A stretch of DNA of 32,549 nucleotides from Acidimicrobiaceae bacterium (GTDB taxonomy: Bacteria > Actinomycetota > Acidimicrobiia > Acidimicrobiales > RAAP-2): NCBI GenBank assembly GCA_027315005.1, contig DAHUZT010000129.1:1-32549 (forward strand). Direction: 5' to 3'. The notes under the pieces are model-generated. The model was not told where the DNA came from. It saw nothing but the letters and a program-made list of their open reading frames with translations, and searched no databases. The position numbers and the translations under genes are program-made. This document shows positions 31,143 through 32,549 of this stretch, one piece after another (position 1 is the stretch's first letter; each line of letters opens with the position of its first letter).

Positions 31143-32192
31143 GTGAACCCTCGTCATCCGGATCAGGGGCGGCTGACGCTCGGAGTGGACGGCGGCGCCT
31201 CGAAGACCGATGTATGGCTGGTGGACGGGGAGGGCTCGCTGATCGGGTCGGCCCGGGGAGAGGGGTGCAACCACCAGTTCTCCGGGATGGATGCAGCCAT
31301 GGACGCTCTGGACGCGGCGATCGCCTCGGCATGTGCCGCTGCCGGACGTGCCGGCGGTGCTCTGCCCGTGGCCGACACCGGCGCTTTCTGTCTGGCTGGG
31401 GTGGACTTCGCCCTCGACGAGGAGCGTCTCGGGCGGGCGATCGCCGCCCGGGGTTGGTGCGCCAACGACATCGTCCAAAATGACACCCTGGCCGTTCTGC
31501 GAGCCGGTGCTCGTTCTGGTTGGGGAGTCGGGGTGGTCTGCGGATCCGGTATCAACTGCGCCGGACTCGGCCCCGACGGCTCGGTCGAGCGGTTTCCCTC
31601 GCTGGCCGAGCTCTCCGGCGACTTCGCTCCGGGAGGGTCGTGGTTGGGAGTCCGGGCCCTGGGCCTGGCTCTGCGGTCCCGTGACGGCCGGGGAGGTGCG
31701 ACCTCCTTGGCGGAACTGGTCCCGGCGCATTTCGGTCTGGCCGATCCAGAGTCTGTACTCGAGTCGGTGTACACGGGCGCAATCGGGTACGGGCGCCTCT
31801 TCGAGCTGGCCAGGGTCTGCATGGACGCTGCTGGACAAGGTGACGAGGCGTCGGCCGAGGCGGTTGGCATCCTGGCAGATGAGGTGGGGCTCATGGTGAC
31901 TGCGATGATCGGCCGCCTCGGGGTCGCCGACCGCACGGTCGAGGTCGTCCTCGGTGGAGGGGTCTTCGACACCGCCTACGAGGGTTTCGTCGACCGGGTC
32001 CAACGGAAGGTGCAGGAGGTCGCGCCGAAGGCGGAGTTGGACCGGCTCGCCGCTCCACCCGTTCTGGGAGCGGCACTGCTGGCCCTCGAGGCATCCGGGG
32101 GTTCTCCGGAGGCTGAAGAGCACCTGCGTGCGGCAGCTGCGACGATGGGCACGACCGGTGACGCTGAGACGAGCCGTAGCACCGACCGGTGA
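31143..32192 (+). CDS. BadF/BadG/BcrA/BcrD-type ATPase, probable N-acetylglucosamine kinase
   Basis: Sugar kinase of the ASKHA superfamily; relatives phosphorylate N-acetylglucosamine or related amino sugars. The 349-residue product has phosphate-1 (LGVDGGASKTDVWLV, near 12-26), the VCGSGINCAGLGPDG adenosine/phosphate-2 region and the C-terminal LGGGVFDTAY. I use the GTG at 31143 because GAGGAG (31133-31138) precedes it at a 4-base spacing; a GTG at 31128 would add five residues. Its divergent GH4 neighbour suggests a small module for salvage of disaccharides or cell-wall sugars (inference). There is no 2-ketoacyl-CoA reductase activator context that would point to the other branch of the family. 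Confidence 0.88.
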   Translation: MNPRHPDQGRLTLGVDGGASKTDVWLVDGEGSLIGSARGEGCNHQFSGMDAAMDALDAAIASACAAAGRAGGALPVADTGAFCLAGVDFALDEERLGRAIAARGWCANDIVQNDTLAVLRAGARSGWGVGVVCGSGINCAGLGPDGSVERFPSLAELSGDFAPGGSWLGVRALGLALRSRDGRGGATSLAELVPAHFGLADPESVLESVYTGAIGYGRLFELARVCMDAAGQGDEASAEAVGILADEVGLMVTAMIGRLGVADRTVEVVLGGGVFDTAYEGFVDRVQRKVQEVAPKAELDRLAAPPVLGAALLALEASGGSPEAEEHLRAAAATMGTTGDAETSRSTDR

Positions 32193-32278
32193 AGGTGTGC
32201 CGGCCCGGAATGGGCTGAGGTGGCGACGGCCGCGCTCAGGTGGGCTGGTCTGCTCAACTGCTAGGGTTGCAGACGCGC

Positions 32279-32354
32279 GAGGACGTGGCTCATTTGGTAG
32301 AGCATCACCTATCCAAGGTGAGGGTCGCGGGTTCGAATCCCGTCGTCCGCTCCA
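32279..32354 (+). tRNA. tRNA-Gly(TCC)-like gene with encoded CCA
   Basis: The cloverleaf can be drawn fully: acceptor 32279-32285 with 32344-32350, D arm GCTC/GAGC, anticodon stem TCACC/GGTGA, loop TATCCAA with anticodon TCC (32312-32314), a 5-base variable loop, T arm GCGGG-TTCGAAT-CCCGT, discriminator T and an encoded CCA. The discriminator U73 and C35-C36 fit bacterial tRNA-Gly. Two oddities are an A·G mismatch at pair 2:71, a known glycine identity position, and A in place of the nearly universal U33. It may be a weakened or pseudo-tRNA, or a copy altered by integration at its 3' half. TAGGGT at 32262-32267 is a possible -10. Confidence 0.85.
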
Positions 32355-32549
32355 TGGGTCACCGACAAAAGTGACCCCCCTGCAACGACAAAACTCATCG
32401 TTGCACTACTGGCAGTATGGCTCGCGGCTGTCACAACAGCCTCGCTGGGTGTCCGACAGGGCGCCCAGCGGAAAACCGGCGTCTGCCTTGAGCCCTCGGA
32501 CATGGCCGATCAGGCAGGTATGCAGATCCGGTTGTTGCTGTTATGCCGA
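32355..32549. other. Gene-free tail with three successive stem-loops
   Basis: Directly after the tRNA there are three hairpins: GGGTCAC/GTGACCC (32356-32362 with 32371-32377), GCAACGA/TCGTTGC (32382-32388 with 32398-32404) and GGCTGT/ACAGCC (32426-32431 with 32436-32441). None is followed by a T-run. Base composition is visibly less GC-rich than the rest of the window. No convincing gene is present; an antisense frame here is spurious. The stretch could be the start of an element integrated at the tRNA 3' end, but no integrase is in view. Confidence 0.6.

Noticed and set aside
32356-32377. Hairpin after the tRNA as a standard intrinsic terminator
   Set aside because: The stem is followed by a C-run instead of a T-run, so termination cannot be claimed from sequence.
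32309-32503. Minus-strand frame of 64 codons ending in DGIRTRDPHLG
   Set aside because: This peptide ending is a well-known artefact of translating the antisense of a tRNA gene; the frame overlaps the tRNA and its hairpins.

Overview
The window is a high-GC chromosomal stretch from an actinobacterium. The gene orders xerC–whiG-type sigma–rpsB–tsf–pyrH–frr–cdsA–dxr–rseP–ispG and proS–rimP–nusA–ylxR–infB–rbfA–truB–ribF are characteristic of Actinomycetota. Abundant acyl-CoA genes, a WS/DGAT acyltransferase and candidate leaderless starts (a TANNNT hexamer 6-9 bases before a start codon) agree with this. An archaeal/eukaryotic-type ProRS and the flanking lipid genes suggest a deep lineage such as Acidimicrobiia, but that placement is inference.

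Layout. (1) Bases 1-63 look like the 3' end of a group II intron (part of domain V, then domain VI), lying about 50 bp before an acyl-CoA dehydrogenase. (2) 1.2-4.0 kb, minus strand: P450, short-chain dehydrogenase and a VOC protein, probably lipid or steroid-like catabolism. (3) 4.2-15.6 kb, plus strand: XerC, a FliA/WhiG sigma factor, S2, EF-Ts, UMP kinase, RRF, CdsA with a very long N-terminal extension, and the MEP enzymes Dxr and IspG on either side of the site-2 protease RseP. (4) 15.7-25.1 kb, plus strand: ProRS, then after a consensus promoter and an attenuator-like hairpin, RimP, NusA, YlxR, IF2, RbfA, and TruB and RibF in one uninterrupted frame. (5) 25.1-27.6 kb, minus strand: an acyl-CoA ligase downstream of oligoribonuclease. 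(6) 27.7-29.8 kb, plus strand: dUTPase and a WS/DGAT acyltransferase. (7) 29.8-32.2 kb: a divergent GH4 glycosidase and BadF-type sugar kinase pair. (8) 32.3 kb to the end: a tRNA-Gly(TCC)-like gene with unusual bases, then a gene-free tail with three successive stem-loops that may be the edge of an integrated element.

The core is housekeeping: ribosome production and maturation, translation initiation, transcription elongation, phospholipid and isoprenoid precursor synthesis, and flavin cofactor synthesis. No defence or biosynthetic island is visible. The points most worth a second look are the apparent AUA (or other non-standard) start of ylxR, the truB–ribF fused frame with a possible internal leaderless promoter, the CdsA extension of nearly 500 residues, the 16-bp tandem repeats before rpsB, the overlapping divergent -10 elements between the GH4 and kinase genes, the intron remnant, and the odd tRNA with its structured flank.
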